A stretch of 64,000 nt of DNA from an uncultured Paracoccaceae bacterium. GTDB taxonomy: Bacteria; Pseudomonadota; Alphaproteobacteria; Rhodobacterales; Rhodobacteraceae. A program made the position numbers and the translations under genes. The stretch is taken from NCBI GenBank assembly GCA_947503925.1, contig CANNFQ010000014.1:50130-114129 (forward strand), read 5' to 3'. Below the pieces are notes generated by a model. That model made no database searches, was not told the DNA's origin, and saw only the letters and a program-made list of their open reading frames with translations. This document shows positions 27,671-36,731 of this stretch, one piece after another. Positions within the stretch are counted from its first letter, which is position 1. The number at the start of each line of letters is the position of its first letter.

Positions 27671-28729
27671 TTGGCCAATCTCGCATTGCGATCCCTTACT
27701 AAATCATATGGCGCGACAGAGGTGCTGCACGGTATCTCGCTTGATGTCGCCGATGGGGAGTTTGTGGTTCTGGTCGGCCCATCGGGATGCGGGAAATCCA
27801 CGACCTTGCGTATGATCGCAGGGCTGGAAGAAACGACGTCCGGGATCATCGAAATTGGCGGGCGCGAGGTGAATAACCTTGAACCCAAGGAACGCGATAT
27901 CGCCATGGTGTTTCAGAATTACGCCATCTATCCGCATATGTCGGTGAAAAAGAATATCGCCTTTGGCTTGCGGTCATCCAAAATGCCCAAGGCAGACAAG
28001 GAAAAGCGCATTCAGGAGGTTGCGGGTATTCTGGATATGGTTGATCTGCTGGATCGCAAACCAAGTCAGTTGTCAGGGGGGCAACGCCAGCGGGTCGCGA
28101 TTGGCCGCGCGATGGTGCGTGATCCTGCGGTGTTTTTATTCGACGAACCGCTGTCGAACCTAGATGCGCAGCTGCGCACCCAGATGCGGTTGGAAATCAA
28201 GAAGCTGCACCAGCGCGTCGGCAATACGATCATCTTTGTGACCCATGATCAGGTTGAAGCTATGACAATGGCAGACCGTATCGTCATCATGAAAGATGGC
28301 CATATTCAGCAGGTCGGCACACCGGAGGAGGTGTTTCACAGCCCCGCGAACACGTTTGTGGCGCGGTTTATCGGGGCGCCGTCGATGAACTTGCTTGACG
28401 GGCGTTTGAACGGTACGCAGGTCACCCTTGATGCGGGCAATACAGTCGATGTGCCGGAAGTGCCGGGTAGTGGCGATCAGGCAGTGTTACTGGGTGTGCG
28501 CCCCGATGATTTGCACCCGGACAGCACCAATCCAATTATCACCGGAACGGTCACGTTGCGTGAACCCCTGGGGGCGGAGACACTGATTTATGTTGAGACA
28601 CCATCGGGTGAAATCATCGCGAAGGCCGATGGCCGCACCCCCCCACAGGTAGGCGCCACTGTCCAGTTGGGTGCTGATCCCGAAAACCTGCATATCTTTG
28701 ATTCTGTCAACGGGGACGCGTTGTCGTGA
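27671..28729 (+). CDS. ABC transporter ATPase, MalK/UgpC type
   Basis: The protein is 352 aa. TTG 27671 is the start, preceded by GGAGA. Walker A is GPSGCGKST (near 38), the Q-loop is VFQNYAIYPHMSV, the signature is LSGGQRQRVAIGRAMVRDP, and Walker B is VFLFDEPLSNLD. The H-loop is FVTHDQVEAMTMADR, and the C-terminal TOBE/OB regulatory part starts near 240 (FIGAPSMNLLDG). It energises the two permeases. The last four bases overlap the kinase start (GTGA). Confidence 0.94.
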   Translation: MANLALRSLTKSYGATEVLHGISLDVADGEFVVLVGPSGCGKSTTLRMIAGLEETTSGIIEIGGREVNNLEPKERDIAMVFQNYAIYPHMSVKKNIAFGLRSSKMPKADKEKRIQEVAGILDMVDLLDRKPSQLSGGQRQRVAIGRAMVRDPAVFLFDEPLSNLDAQLRTQMRLEIKKLHQRVGNTIIFVTHDQVEAMTMADRIVIMKDGHIQQVGTPEEVFHSPANTFVARFIGAPSMNLLDGRLNGTQVTLDAGNTVDVPEVPGSGDQAVLLGVRPDDLHPDSTNPIITGTVTLREPLGAETLIYVETPSGEIIAKADGRTPPQVGATVQLGADPENLHIFDSVNGDALS

Positions 28730-29583
28730 AGAAACCCGTTCTCTGTGCCGGTCGGCTGTATTGCGATCTGGTTTTTACAGATGTACCGCGTATGCCCACG
28801 CTGGGCACTGAAGTCTTTGCGCCCGGTGTATCGCTGCATGCGGGTGGAGGTGCCTTTATCACCGGCGCAACGCTGGCATCGCTGGGCCATGAGGTGTCAC
28901 AGTTTTCAACCCTGCCCGCACCGCCATTTGAAACAATCGTTTTGGCCGATATGGCAACGCATGGTGTTGGTGCTACGCAGTGCAAACCATCAGAAAGCGG
29001 CGTTGATCCGCAAATCACCGTTGCCATGTCCAACAATGGCGACCGCGCATTCCTGACCCGCACCGATGGCTCCGCCATACCCGATTTGCAATCCGTCAGC
29101 TTTTCCGACTACGCGCATTTGCATATTGGTGAAATGCGTACGTTACAGGATATGCCCGAGCTGCTGACCGCTGCGCGTAGTGCCGGGCTGACGATATCGC
29201 TCGATTGTGGCTGGCAGGATGCGTATGACCCGGATCTGGCAGCACTGATTGCCGCTGTTGACGTCTTTCTGCCGAATGAGGCGGAGGCGACGGCGTTGTT
29301 GCGTAGCGGGACGCCAGAAATTTGCGCGCCCCTGACTGTCGTCAAACATGGGAAAACGGGTGCACGGGCACGGGCTGCCACCGATGCAAACTGGACCAAT
29401 GGCAAAACCTTCCCTGTTAACGCAATCGATGCGACGGGCGCGGGCGATGCGTTTAACGCAGGCTTTCTGTCGTCATGGCTGGATGGCGCCCCGCTGGATC
29501 AGTGCCTGGCGGAGGGAAATGCCTGCGGATCGGCGTCAGTTCTCGCGGTTGGCGGGACTGGCTTTCTTAAGGCCCGCCCATAG
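28726..29583 (+). CDS. PfkB-family carbohydrate kinase
   Basis: The protein is 285 aa with a GTG start overlapping the ATPase stop. It carries the PfkB glycine-rich region HAGGGAFITGATLASLG near the N terminus and the C-terminal signature DATGAGDAFNAGFL, whose Asp is the catalytic base. It ATP-phosphorylates a hydroxyl of a sugar or nucleoside. As last gene of the operon it probably phosphorylates the sugar released by the lyase and/or deacetylase. Confidence 0.92.
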   Translation: MKKPVLCAGRLYCDLVFTDVPRMPTLGTEVFAPGVSLHAGGGAFITGATLASLGHEVSQFSTLPAPPFETIVLADMATHGVGATQCKPSESGVDPQITVAMSNNGDRAFLTRTDGSAIPDLQSVSFSDYAHLHIGEMRTLQDMPELLTAARSAGLTISLDCGWQDAYDPDLAALIAAVDVFLPNEAEATALLRSGTPEICAPLTVVKHGKTGARARAATDANWTNGKTFPVNAIDATGAGDAFNAGFLSSWLDGAPLDQCLAEGNACGSASVLAVGGTGFLKARP

Positions 29584-29588
29584 CCAGA

Positions 29589-29882
29589 TCAGCCGTGTGA
29601 TTTCTTGAACGCTTCCTGCGCGTCGGCGCTGGCATCGACCTGGTATTTGGCCTTCCATTCGGAAAACGGCATGCCGTAAAAGGCTTCGCGCCCTTCGTCC
29701 TTGCTCATTTCTATGCCGCGTTCATTGGCGGCTTCCTGATACCAGCGTGACAGGCAATTGCGGCAGAACCCGGCGAGGTTCATCATGTCGATATTCTGCG
29801 CATCCGTGCGATCTTCCATCAGGTGTTTTTGCAGACGCCGAAACGCGGCGGCTTCGACTTCGATACGTGTTTGGTCGTCCAT
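29589..29882 (-). CDS. DUF1244 family protein
   Basis: The protein is 97 aa. AAGGAG lies about 7 bases before the ATG. The sequence (AFRRLQKHLMEDRTDAQNIDMMNLAGFCRNC..., then GMPFSEWKAKYQ) matches the small alphaproteobacterial DUF1244 family; the pair of Cys in FCRNCLSRW is typical. Function is unknown to me. It is downstream of and probably co-transcribed with the amidohydrolase gene 10 bases away, and convergent with the PfkB kinase gene. Confidence 0.88.
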   Translation of the reverse strand: MDDQTRIEVEAAAFRRLQKHLMEDRTDAQNIDMMNLAGFCRNCLSRWYQEAANERGIEMSKDEGREAFYGMPFSEWKAKYQVDASADAQEAFKKSHG

Positions 29883-29892
29883 CTTGTTCTCC

Positions 29893-30630
29893 TTACAGGC
29901 CTGTCGCGGCCAGTGTTTCTTTCAATATAGGTGCCAGACGCGTCGCCCAAAGGGTTTGGCCTGCTTCATCAGCGATCAAATCCTGTCGCAGTTCCAGTAA
30001 CAGATTGGGTCGCCCATGCTGAAGCGCGTGGCGGTCAACGGCATCGCCGGGCAGGTGGCCTGCATAGGGTTGATTGTCACCCACGCACCAACCTTGCGCC
30101 CGGCATGCCGCCAGAAAGGGCAGCGCGAGCCTGTCATCATCCGCATAAAGGATGCCAACTTCCCAAGGTCTGGGTGTCCGTCCCAGCAGCCGTGGTGTGA
30201 AGCTGTGCACGGCACAGATGACCGGCCTCTTGATGTTATTGGCCAGTGCGGCATAGGCAGCGTGATAGGGGCGATAAAGCTTGGCGAGTCGGGTTTCGAT
30301 CTCGGCCGCATCGGCGTTTTTGTTCCCCGGTATGATCGTTCCATCATAAAGCCGCATCATAATGGTTGGGTCGTCTTCCCCTCTGTTTGGGTCAACCACC
30401 AACCGAGAAAAACCTGACAAGATTGCGGGACTGTCCAGTAGTGCCGCAAGTTTTCGGGTGACGCTGGCAGCACCAATATCATAGGCGATATGACGTTCCA
30501 TATCGCCCGAGCTGAGCCCTAGATCGCCCCCATGCACCCAAGGAGGGACATAGTTTGTTGCATGGTCGCAGGCCACCAGCCAGCGGCCGGGTCGATCCTG
30601 GCCTTCGATCATAAACACCTTATCAGTCAT
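29893..30630 (-). CDS. N-formylglutamate amidohydrolase-like protein
   Basis: The protein is about 245 aa. ATG 30630 (MTDKVF) is favoured, because AGAGGA abuts the upstream ATG 30642 directly, leaving no spacing there. Conserved parts are LVACDHATNYVPP, HIAYDIGAA, RLVVDPNRGEDDPT and the VICAVHSFTP stretch, matching the FGase family, which hydrolyses N-formyl-L-glutamate or related N-acyl amino acids. No other histidine-utilisation genes are near, so the substrate is uncertain. Confidence 0.87.
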   Translation of the reverse strand: MTDKVFMIEGQDRPGRWLVACDHATNYVPPWVHGGDLGLSSGDMERHIAYDIGAASVTRKLAALLDSPAILSGFSRLVVDPNRGEDDPTIMMRLYDGTIIPGNKNADAAEIETRLAKLYRPYHAAYAALANNIKRPVICAVHSFTPRLLGRTPRPWEVGILYADDDRLALPFLAACRAQGWCVGDNQPYAGHLPGDAVDRHALQHGRPNLLLELRQDLIADEAGQTLWATRLAPILKETLAATGL

Positions 30631-30642
30631 CTTGCCTGCCAT

Positions 30643-31018
30643 TCCTCTGACACAGCATCTTGGTTAGGGTCTGCCTGCATTCACCACACCGGTTTCAGTC
30701 AAAATTGTTCAGTTTCAGGAAAGAGAGCGCAGGACTAATGGGTTAATTCAAGCTCTTTTGACGCGGAACTCGGCAATTTTGGTGAAATCCCTGCTGGCCG
30801 CGGCAGATTTTACCACTGCCTGCGCCAATTTACCCGTCCGATGAACAACATCGCTGTGGTCAAGTCGGTTTGTCAGCGGCAAAAACTTTCTTAGGCCGGT
30901 CGGGGGTCGGGGGTCGGGAATACAAACAGACCCTAGTTGTTCCCGGAATGGAATTGCGCAATAAGGGCGCAGAGCCCGCCGTTACCGCTAACGGTGCTAC
31001 CGCATGAAGGACAGATGC
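30643..31018. promoter_or_regulatory. Divergent intergenic region before pyk
   Basis: This gap of about 375 bases between the divergent amidohydrolase and pyruvate kinase genes contains no supported gene. It holds a G-rich direct repeat (GGTCGGGGGTCGGGGGTCGGG, 30898-30918 region). In the pyk leader there is a short hairpin, CCGTTA-ccgc-TAACGG (30979-30994), about 25 bases before the start. No clear promoter hexamers are called. Confidence 0.45.
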
Positions 31019-32464
31019 ATGAGACGCCACCGCAATGTGAAAATTGTCGCAACACTTGGCCCAGCTTCAAATGATTACGAGATGATCCGTGCCCTGCACG
31101 AGGCCGGGGCCGACGTTTTTCGCCTGAACATGTCGCATGGCGATCACGCCGAGATTAAAGCGCGACACGAGATTATCCGTCGGGTTGAGAAAGACCTCGA
31201 TAGTCCAATTGCGATTTTGGCTGACCTGCAAGGTCCCAAGCTGCGCGTCGGCGTTTTTGCAAATGGCGAGGAAGAACTGGTCGAAGGGGCGGCATTCCGG
31301 CTGGACCTGGATGATGCCGAAGGTGATCAGCATCGGGTGAAACTGCCGCATAAGGAAATCTTTGACGCGTTGGAGCCAGGCGCACATCTGCTGGTCAATG
31401 ACGGAAAGATCAAACTGAAGGTCAAGGAGTGCGGTGCCGATTTCGCCGATTGCGAGGTTATCGTTGGCGGCACAATTTCAAACCGCAAAGGTGTGAATGT
31501 CCCTGACGTCACGCTGCCGCTGGCTGCATTGTCACCCAAGGATCGCAAGGATTTGGAATTTGTCTGCGAGCTGGGGGTCGATTGGCTCGCGCTTTCCTTC
31601 GTGCAGCGCGCCGCCGATGTTGAAGATGCCCGCAAATTGGCCAAAGGGCGCGCCGCCATTCTTTCAAAGATCGAAAAACCCAACGCGGTGAAATCATTCG
31701 ATAGTATTCTGGCCGCCAGCGACGGGATCATGGTGGCCCGCGGTGATCTGGGCGTTGAATTGCCTGTGCAGAACGTGCCGCCGATCCAGAAACAGCTGGT
31801 GCGCAAGTGCCGGGCAGCCGCCAAGCCGGTGATTGTGGCCACGCAGATGCTGGAATCGATGATTGAATCCCCGATGCCGACCCGTGCCGAGGTGTCTGAC
31901 GTTGCCACTGCGATCTATGAAGGTGCTGACGCCATCATGTTGTCAGCGGAGTCGGCAGCTGGGTCTTATCCGATTGAGGCCGTCACGACGATGAGCAATG
32001 TCGCGGGCGAGGTCGAGGCCGACCCCAATTATACCGAGATTATCGAAGCCTCCCGGAAAGCCGAGGGGATCACAGTTGCCGACGGTATCGTTTCGGCCGC
32101 ACGCGAGATTGCTGAGACCACGGATGTGAAGGCGATCTGCTGTTTCTCGCAATCAGGAACAACCGCGTTACTGGTGTCGCGCGAACGGCCTCGGGTGCCG
32201 ATCATCGCGCTGACAAGTTATATCGGGACCGCGCGCCGCTTGTGCCTTTCATGGGGGACCAACTGCGTTGTGACGGGCGAGGTGAACCGGTTTAAGGAAG
32301 CCGTCATTGCCGCCGTGCGTGCCGCGATTTCACAGGAGCTGGCGACCGAAAGAGATATGGTCGTGGTGACGGCAGGCGTGCCGTTCAACACGCCTGGGTC
32401 AACCAATATTCTGCGTGTCGCGCCTTGCGCGGAACGTTTGATCTACGCCTCTGATCCGGAGTAG
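31019..32464 (+). CDS. pyk: Pyruvate kinase
   Basis: The protein is about 481 aa. GAAGGA 7 bases before ATG 31019 (MRRHRNVKIVATLGP) favours this start over 31004. It converts PEP and ADP to pyruvate and ATP, the last step of lower glycolysis / Entner-Doudoroff. Visible motifs are RLNMSHGDH, the active-site segment AILSKIEKPNAVKSFD with the catalytic Lys, MVARGDLGVE and ATQMLESMIESPMPTRAEVSD. The C-terminal domain starts near 350. It is a single full-length copy with no truncation. Confidence 0.96.
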   Translation: MRRHRNVKIVATLGPASNDYEMIRALHEAGADVFRLNMSHGDHAEIKARHEIIRRVEKDLDSPIAILADLQGPKLRVGVFANGEEELVEGAAFRLDLDDAEGDQHRVKLPHKEIFDALEPGAHLLVNDGKIKLKVKECGADFADCEVIVGGTISNRKGVNVPDVTLPLAALSPKDRKDLEFVCELGVDWLALSFVQRAADVEDARKLAKGRAAILSKIEKPNAVKSFDSILAASDGIMVARGDLGVELPVQNVPPIQKQLVRKCRAAAKPVIVATQMLESMIESPMPTRAEVSDVATAIYEGADAIMLSAESAAGSYPIEAVTTMSNVAGEVEADPNYTEIIEASRKAEGITVADGIVSAAREIAETTDVKAICCFSQSGTTALLVSRERPRVPIIALTSYIGTARRLCLSWGTNCVVTGEVNRFKEAVIAAVRAAISQELATERDMVVVTAGVPFNTPGSTNILRVAPCAERLIYASDPE

Positions 32465-32497
32465 CGTGCGATCAAGCAGCAGGAAAGGCGCCGCCTC

Positions 32498-32722
32498 ATG
32501 GATCTTGATCTGGTCTTTGTCATTGGGCTGATACTTGCGGCCTTTTCGATCCCAGCCTTGGTCAACGCGTTTTCGGACCGTCGTTGGCCAAGAGGGTCGG
32601 CGGTTGCGTTGATCATCGGGCTTGGTGCGGTGATCTATGTCGCCCGACAAGAACCGGAGCTTTACACGCTGGATCGGGTGGATGACGTGTTCGTCAGCGT
32701 GGTGGCGCGCTACATCAATTAA
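32498..32722 (+). CDS. Small membrane protein, unknown function
   Basis: The protein is 74 aa with AGGAAAG upstream of the ATG. Two hydrophobic helices ([18 protein letters not shown] and [15 protein letters not shown]) flank a short basic loop (SDRRWPRG), followed by an acidic C-terminal tail. It sits 33 bases after pyk and before rpmI. Small proteins of this type are common in this position in Rhodobacteraceae as I recall them; no function is known to me. Confidence 0.72.
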   Translation: MDLDLVFVIGLILAAFSIPALVNAFSDRRWPRGSAVALIIGLGAVIYVARQEPELYTLDRVDDVFVSVVARYIN

Positions 32723-32834
32723 TGCCTTGCACGTATGGGGGATGCGGCCTATACGGCGCACTTCAAGCTGCGCGTCCGGCCGATATGGCATGCCGAGTCG
32801 CGTATTTCGACCGAACCAAAAGATGGAGACGGAA

Positions 32835-33035
32835 ATGCCGAAGATGAAGACCAAATCGAGCTGCAAGAAGCGGTTCAAAGTGACGGCCTCTGGCCGTGTT
32901 GTGGCGGCCCAGGCGGGCAAACGCCACGGCATGATCAAGCGCACCAACAAATTCTTGCGGAATGCACGTGGTACGACAACCCTGTCCAAGGCTGATGAAG
33001 GTATCATCAAGCCAATGATGCCATACGCGCGCTAA
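32835..33035 (+). CDS. rpmI: 50S ribosomal protein L35
   Basis: The protein is 66 aa. ATG 32835 ([16 protein letters not shown]) follows GGAGACGGA; the track extends it wrongly upstream. The basic, short L35 sequence is complete ([20 protein letters not shown]). It is a structural protein of the large ribosomal subunit and lies 12 bases before rplT, the usual rpmI-rplT pair, here without infC. Confidence 0.96.
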   Translation: MPKMKTKSSCKKRFKVTASGRVVAAQAGKRHGMIKRTNKFLRNARGTTTLSKADEGIIKPMMPYAR

Positions 33036-33047
33036 GGAGAATTTGAT

Positions 33048-33410
33048 ATGCGAGTTAAAGGTGGAACCGTCACGCATCGTCGTCACAAGAAAGTTCTCGA
33101 CGCTGCCAAAGGATATTACGATCGCCGCTCCAAGACCTTCAAGGTCGCCAAGCAGGCCGTCGACAAAGCCAACCAATATGCGACACGCGACCGTCATAAC
33201 CGCAAGCGCAACTTTCGTGCGCTGTGGATTCAGCGGATCAACGCAGGTGTCCGTTCGGTTGATGAAACACTGAACTATTCAAAGTTCATCAACGGCCTGA
33301 ACTTGGCCGGGATCGAAGTGGACCGCAAGGTTCTGGCTGATCTGGCCGTGAACGAGCCTGATGCGTTCGCCACAATCGTGGGCAAGGCAAAGGATGCGCT
33401 GGCCGCTTAA
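33048..33410 (+). CDS. rplT: 50S ribosomal protein L20
   Basis: The protein is 120 aa, preceded by AAGGAGAA. The start [17 protein letters not shown] and [16 protein letters not shown] / [16 protein letters not shown] are typical of L20, which binds 23S rRNA early in 50S assembly and can autoregulate the operon in other bacteria. A strong terminator follows 23 bases after the stop. Confidence 0.97.
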   Translation: MRVKGGTVTHRRHKKVLDAAKGYYDRRSKTFKVAKQAVDKANQYATRDRHNRKRNFRALWIQRINAGVRSVDETLNYSKFINGLNLAGIEVDRKVLADLAVNEPDAFATIVGKAKDALAA

Positions 33411-33433
33411 GTCAGCTGCATGCACGAATACGG

Positions 33434-33465
33434 AAAGCCGCCCAGAAATGAGGCGGCTTTTTTTC
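33434..33465 (+). terminator. Rho-independent terminator after rplT
   Basis: A perfect 9-bp stem, AAAGCCGCC / GGCGGCTTT, with a 9-base loop is followed directly by TTTTTC. It ends the rpmI-rplT transcript. With its A-run on the other side it could also serve the convergent GGDEF gene. Confidence 0.9.
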
Positions 33466-33513
33466 TTGGCCTTTGCGGCCGGTGTGGTGTGGATGAACCT
33501 GCGATGCTGTATA

Positions 33514-34584
33514 TCAAGCGGCCAGTTCTTCGTCTGATATTGATATAACCTGATCCCGCCCCGACTTCTTGGCGTCGTAAAGCGCGATATCCGCCCGCTT
33601 CAAAACATCATCAAATGAATGATCCGACGGCATGACCTGCGTGACCCCGAAACTGGCAGTAATGACCAGTTCCATCCCATGCACGGCAAAAGGCCGGTCA
33701 CCAATGACGTCACACAAGCGCTGTGCGCGTTCAATCGCAGACGTGGGTGTCGGGTCGGGCATCAATAGCCCAAACTCCTCCCCACCCGTGCGGACAATCT
33801 TGTCGGTGGCACGCAACTGACCCTTGAGACGTTGCACAAAGGCACACAGGACCGCGTCGCCAACGTCATGTCCGTATGTGTCGTTTATCTGCTTGAAATA
33901 GTCGATATCCGTCGACATGAAGGAAAACGGGTGCGCGTTTGTGGTCCAGTTGGTCCATGCTTCCTCTGCCTGTTCGTATAGTTCATAGCGATTGCCCGCC
34001 CCGGTCAGCGGGTCAGTCCGCGCCATCGTGCTCAGGCTTTGCATCTGTTCGATCACCCGAAGTTGCATGGCAAGGCAGCGCGCCATAGCCTGTATCAACG
34101 CCAGCTCTGCAGCAGGTTCAGACATGGTTTCTTTGTAGCTTGCGGCAAGCGTGCCAAAACAATGCGCGCCGCTGATGATGGGAGCGAGAACGGCGGATCG
34201 CAAACCCAATTCGGCGACCACCTTGGCGTCGGGCAGATCAATCGATGTGACGTCATGCAAAAACAATGGTTCACCACGTTCGTAAACGGCGCCAACCGTG
34301 CTGTTTTGCAAGGGGTGGCTGGTGCTTTGGGGAGGATTCTTGGCGCCATCCATAGTGGTCACCATAAGCCATTCGTCATCAATGCGGAGCGTCACTGAAC
34401 AGCGATCTGCATGGGTCAATCGCCCTGCCCAGACGGAGTAAACCTCAAACACGTCGCTGCGTGTCTTGCATCTGGTCAGTGCATCCAAAAACATGAGAGG
34501 CACAGTCAATGCGTCGCCCGCCCCCGATATTTCGAGCGTGCGCGTGTCTTCAAAGCATTGGGCAAGATGCGCGTCCTGAACCAT
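33514..34584 (-). CDS. GAF-GGDEF diguanylate cyclase
   Basis: The protein is about 356 aa. The track starts with a GTG at 34599; ATG 34584 (MVQDAHLAQC) is an alternative start, and neither has a clear ribosome site. The N-terminal half (20-175) resembles a GAF sensor (VGAVYERGEPLFLHDV, LRSAVLAPII). The C-terminal GGDEF domain carries DPLTGAGNRYEL, STDIDYFKQINDTYGHDVGD and the active-site RTGGEEFGLLMPD, so it should make cyclic di-GMP from GTP. An RxxD inhibitory site is not obvious upstream of GGEEF. No membrane segment is visible, so it is a soluble signalling enzyme. Confidence 0.9.
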   Translation of the reverse strand: MVQDAHLAQCFEDTRTLEISGAGDALTVPLMFLDALTRCKTRSDVFEVYSVWAGRLTHADRCSVTLRIDDEWLMVTTMDGAKNPPQSTSHPLQNSTVGAVYERGEPLFLHDVTSIDLPDAKVVAELGLRSAVLAPIISGAHCFGTLAASYKETMSEPAAELALIQAMARCLAMQLRVIEQMQSLSTMARTDPLTGAGNRYELYEQAEEAWTNWTTNAHPFSFMSTDIDYFKQINDTYGHDVGDAVLCAFVQRLKGQLRATDKIVRTGGEEFGLLMPDPTPTSAIERAQRLCDVIGDRPFAVHGMELVITASFGVTQVMPSDHSFDDVLKRADIALYDAKKSGRDQVISISDEELAA

Positions 34585-34697
34585 ATGACGCCATACCACG
34601 CAGTGTGATAATGCGAGCTTAACGGCATATGATCGCGTTTACTTGCATGGCTGTGCTGACCGGGTTAGCAGGACAACAGATGACAAAGGGCTGAACC

Positions 34698-35771
34698 ATG
34701 GACGACCTGAAACAGAAATACCTTGCTCTGATCGCCGATGCCGCTGATGAGGTGGCCATCGAGGACCTGCGCGTGCAAGCCGTTGGTAAAAAAGGCGAGG
34801 TCAGCCTGAAGATGCGCGAGTTGGGCAAAATGACACCCGATGAACGGCAGGTTGCGGGCCCCGCGCTGAATGCGCTGAAGGACGAGATTAATTCTGCGTT
34901 GTTGGCCAAGAAATCAGCGCTTGCTGATGCTGCTTTGGATGCCCGTTTGCGGGAAGAATGGCTGGATGTGACATTGCCGTCGCGTGGCCGCAGGCAGGGC
35001 ACGATCCACCCGATTTCCCAGGTCACCGAAGAGGTGACGGCGATTTTTGCCGATATGGGGTTTAGTGTGGCCGAAGGCCCGCAGATCGAAAGCGATTGGT
35101 ACAATTTTGACGCGCTGAACATCCCCGGTCACCACCCTGCGCGGGCCGAGATGGACACGTTCTATACCCATCGGCGCGAAGGCGATAATCGTCCGCCGCA
35201 TGTGCTGCGCACCCATACCAGCCCGGTGCAAATCCGGTCGATGGAGGCAATGGGCGCGCCGATCCGTATCATCTGCCCAGGCCGCGTCTATCGTGCCGAT
35301 TACGACCAGACCCACACCCCGATGTTTCATCAGGTCGAGGGGCTGGCAATCGACAAGGATATCTCCATGGCGAACCTGAAATGGGTGCTGGAAGAGTTCG
35401 TGAAAAGCTACTTCGAAGTGGACAATGTCGATATCCGCTTCCGCGCATCCCACTTCCCGTTCACGGAACCATCTGCAGAGGTTGATATCCGCTGTTCATG
35501 GGAGGGCGGTACGCTGAAAGTGGGCGAAGGTGATGATTGGTTGGAAATCCTCGGTTCTGGCATGGTCCATCCCAAGGTGCTTAAAGCCGCAGGGGTTGAT
35601 TCCGCCGCATGGCAAGGCTTTGCCTTTGGTATGGGGATTGACCGAATTGCCATGCTGAAATACGGCATCCCGGATTTGCGGGCGTTCTTTGATTCAGATT
35701 TGCGGTGGCTGCGGCATTACGGGTTTAGCGCGCTGGATCAGCCGACGCTGCATGGTGGGTTGAGTAGATAG
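34698..35771 (+). CDS. pheS: Phenylalanyl-tRNA synthetase alpha subunit
   Basis: The protein is 357 aa with ATG start [15 protein letters not shown]. It has an N-terminal coiled-coil tRNA-binding part, then the class II core: [45 protein letters not shown] (motif 2) and [16 protein letters not shown] (motif 3). It pairs with PheT to charge tRNA-Phe. pheT lies about 3.1 kb downstream, separated by three unrelated genes. Confidence 0.96.
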   Translation: MDDLKQKYLALIADAADEVAIEDLRVQAVGKKGEVSLKMRELGKMTPDERQVAGPALNALKDEINSALLAKKSALADAALDARLREEWLDVTLPSRGRRQGTIHPISQVTEEVTAIFADMGFSVAEGPQIESDWYNFDALNIPGHHPARAEMDTFYTHRREGDNRPPHVLRTHTSPVQIRSMEAMGAPIRIICPGRVYRADYDQTHTPMFHQVEGLAIDKDISMANLKWVLEEFVKSYFEVDNVDIRFRASHFPFTEPSAEVDIRCSWEGGTLKVGEGDDWLEILGSGMVHPKVLKAAGVDSAAWQGFAFGMGIDRIAMLKYGIPDLRAFFDSDLRWLRHYGFSALDQPTLHGGLSR

Positions 35772-35775
35772 AATT

Positions 35776-36564
35776 CTATCTGCGTTGGCTCACCAACTCC
35801 GGTTCATCTGCCACTTTCGTTGCCTCGCCGCTTAATATGCTGGAGAGGTCATCGGTATCAAAGCGCCGGTCAATGCGGAAAGAGTAGCTGCCGTCGTTCA
35901 GGAATGCCTGTATGACATGGTATCTGACCAACACGGGAACCTCCTTGCCCTTCCATTTTTCTTCGCTCAGACCTGATATCTCGACATTCAGGTTGCCCCT
36001 GCCTCTTATCGGAACGTTGAGGCTGCCTTCGGATGAAACGGCATTGCGGTAACCGATGACGGCCTCGTCCGCGCGGATTGTTGAGTAGATCAGCAGGTAT
36101 CGTAACCCTGATCCAGCCTCTACTGCTTCGTCGAGGAACCATGAGAAGCCAAGATCTTCGCCATCTGCTTCACGCCGGTTAATCTCTTTCGACAGGTCGT
36201 TGAACGTGCGTGTGTAGCTTTCGTCAAACGCGTTCACGAGCTTGATGTAGCTGTGGGTCGAAATTTCATTCTCAATCCGTGCTTGCGCACCCACATCGAT
36301 ATCCGCGCCGACAACGATGCCGCGTACGCCTCTAGCGGTTTGTTCTTCGAAAATGGCACCCCTTGTGCGGTTACTCAGTTCTACTGAGCCGAGTTCCGAA
36401 ATCTTCCCATCAGACGTGTCCAACAGGTACAAGGCCCCTAAGTTCCGTAACCCAGAATTTAGGTAACCTTTGTCGGTTGATGCATGGCTGACATCAATTG
36501 GAATTGTTCGGCAACCAGCCAAAACAAGGGTGAGAATGAATTGCAGGCAAAATAGTCTAAACAT
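35776..36564 (-). CDS. Putative lipoprotein, unknown function
   Basis: The protein is about 262 aa. GGAG about 8 bases before ATG 36564 (MFRLFCLQF) overrides the track's TTG at 36579. The lipobox LVLAGC after a hydrophobic stretch predicts an N-terminally lipidated protein. The rest is hydrophilic with no motif I recognise. Its somewhat lower GC and lone opposite orientation between pheS and pheT suggest an inserted gene. It ends 4 bases from the pheS stop. Confidence 0.75.
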   Translation of the reverse strand: MFRLFCLQFILTLVLAGCRTIPIDVSHASTDKGYLNSGLRNLGALYLLDTSDGKISELGSVELSNRTRGAIFEEQTARGVRGIVVGADIDVGAQARIENEISTHSYIKLVNAFDESYTRTFNDLSKEINRREADGEDLGFSWFLDEAVEAGSGLRYLLIYSTIRADEAVIGYRNAVSSEGSLNVPIRGRGNLNVEISGLSEEKWKGKEVPVLVRYHVIQAFLNDGSYSFRIDRRFDTDDLSSILSGEATKVADEPELVSQRR

Positions 36565-36731
36565 GGAATCAAGCTCCAAATAAAAATAGGGTGCTGGAAA
36601 GAGGTTGAAAAATCAAGTCGTGGCACATGCTCCGGGTTAGTCGCGGGCGTTGGCGGGCACATGATCTTGCCTTTGATCCGCTAACGCAAATGTCACGTGA
36701 CTTGGCGCGATTGGCGGGTAGTAATCGCGAC

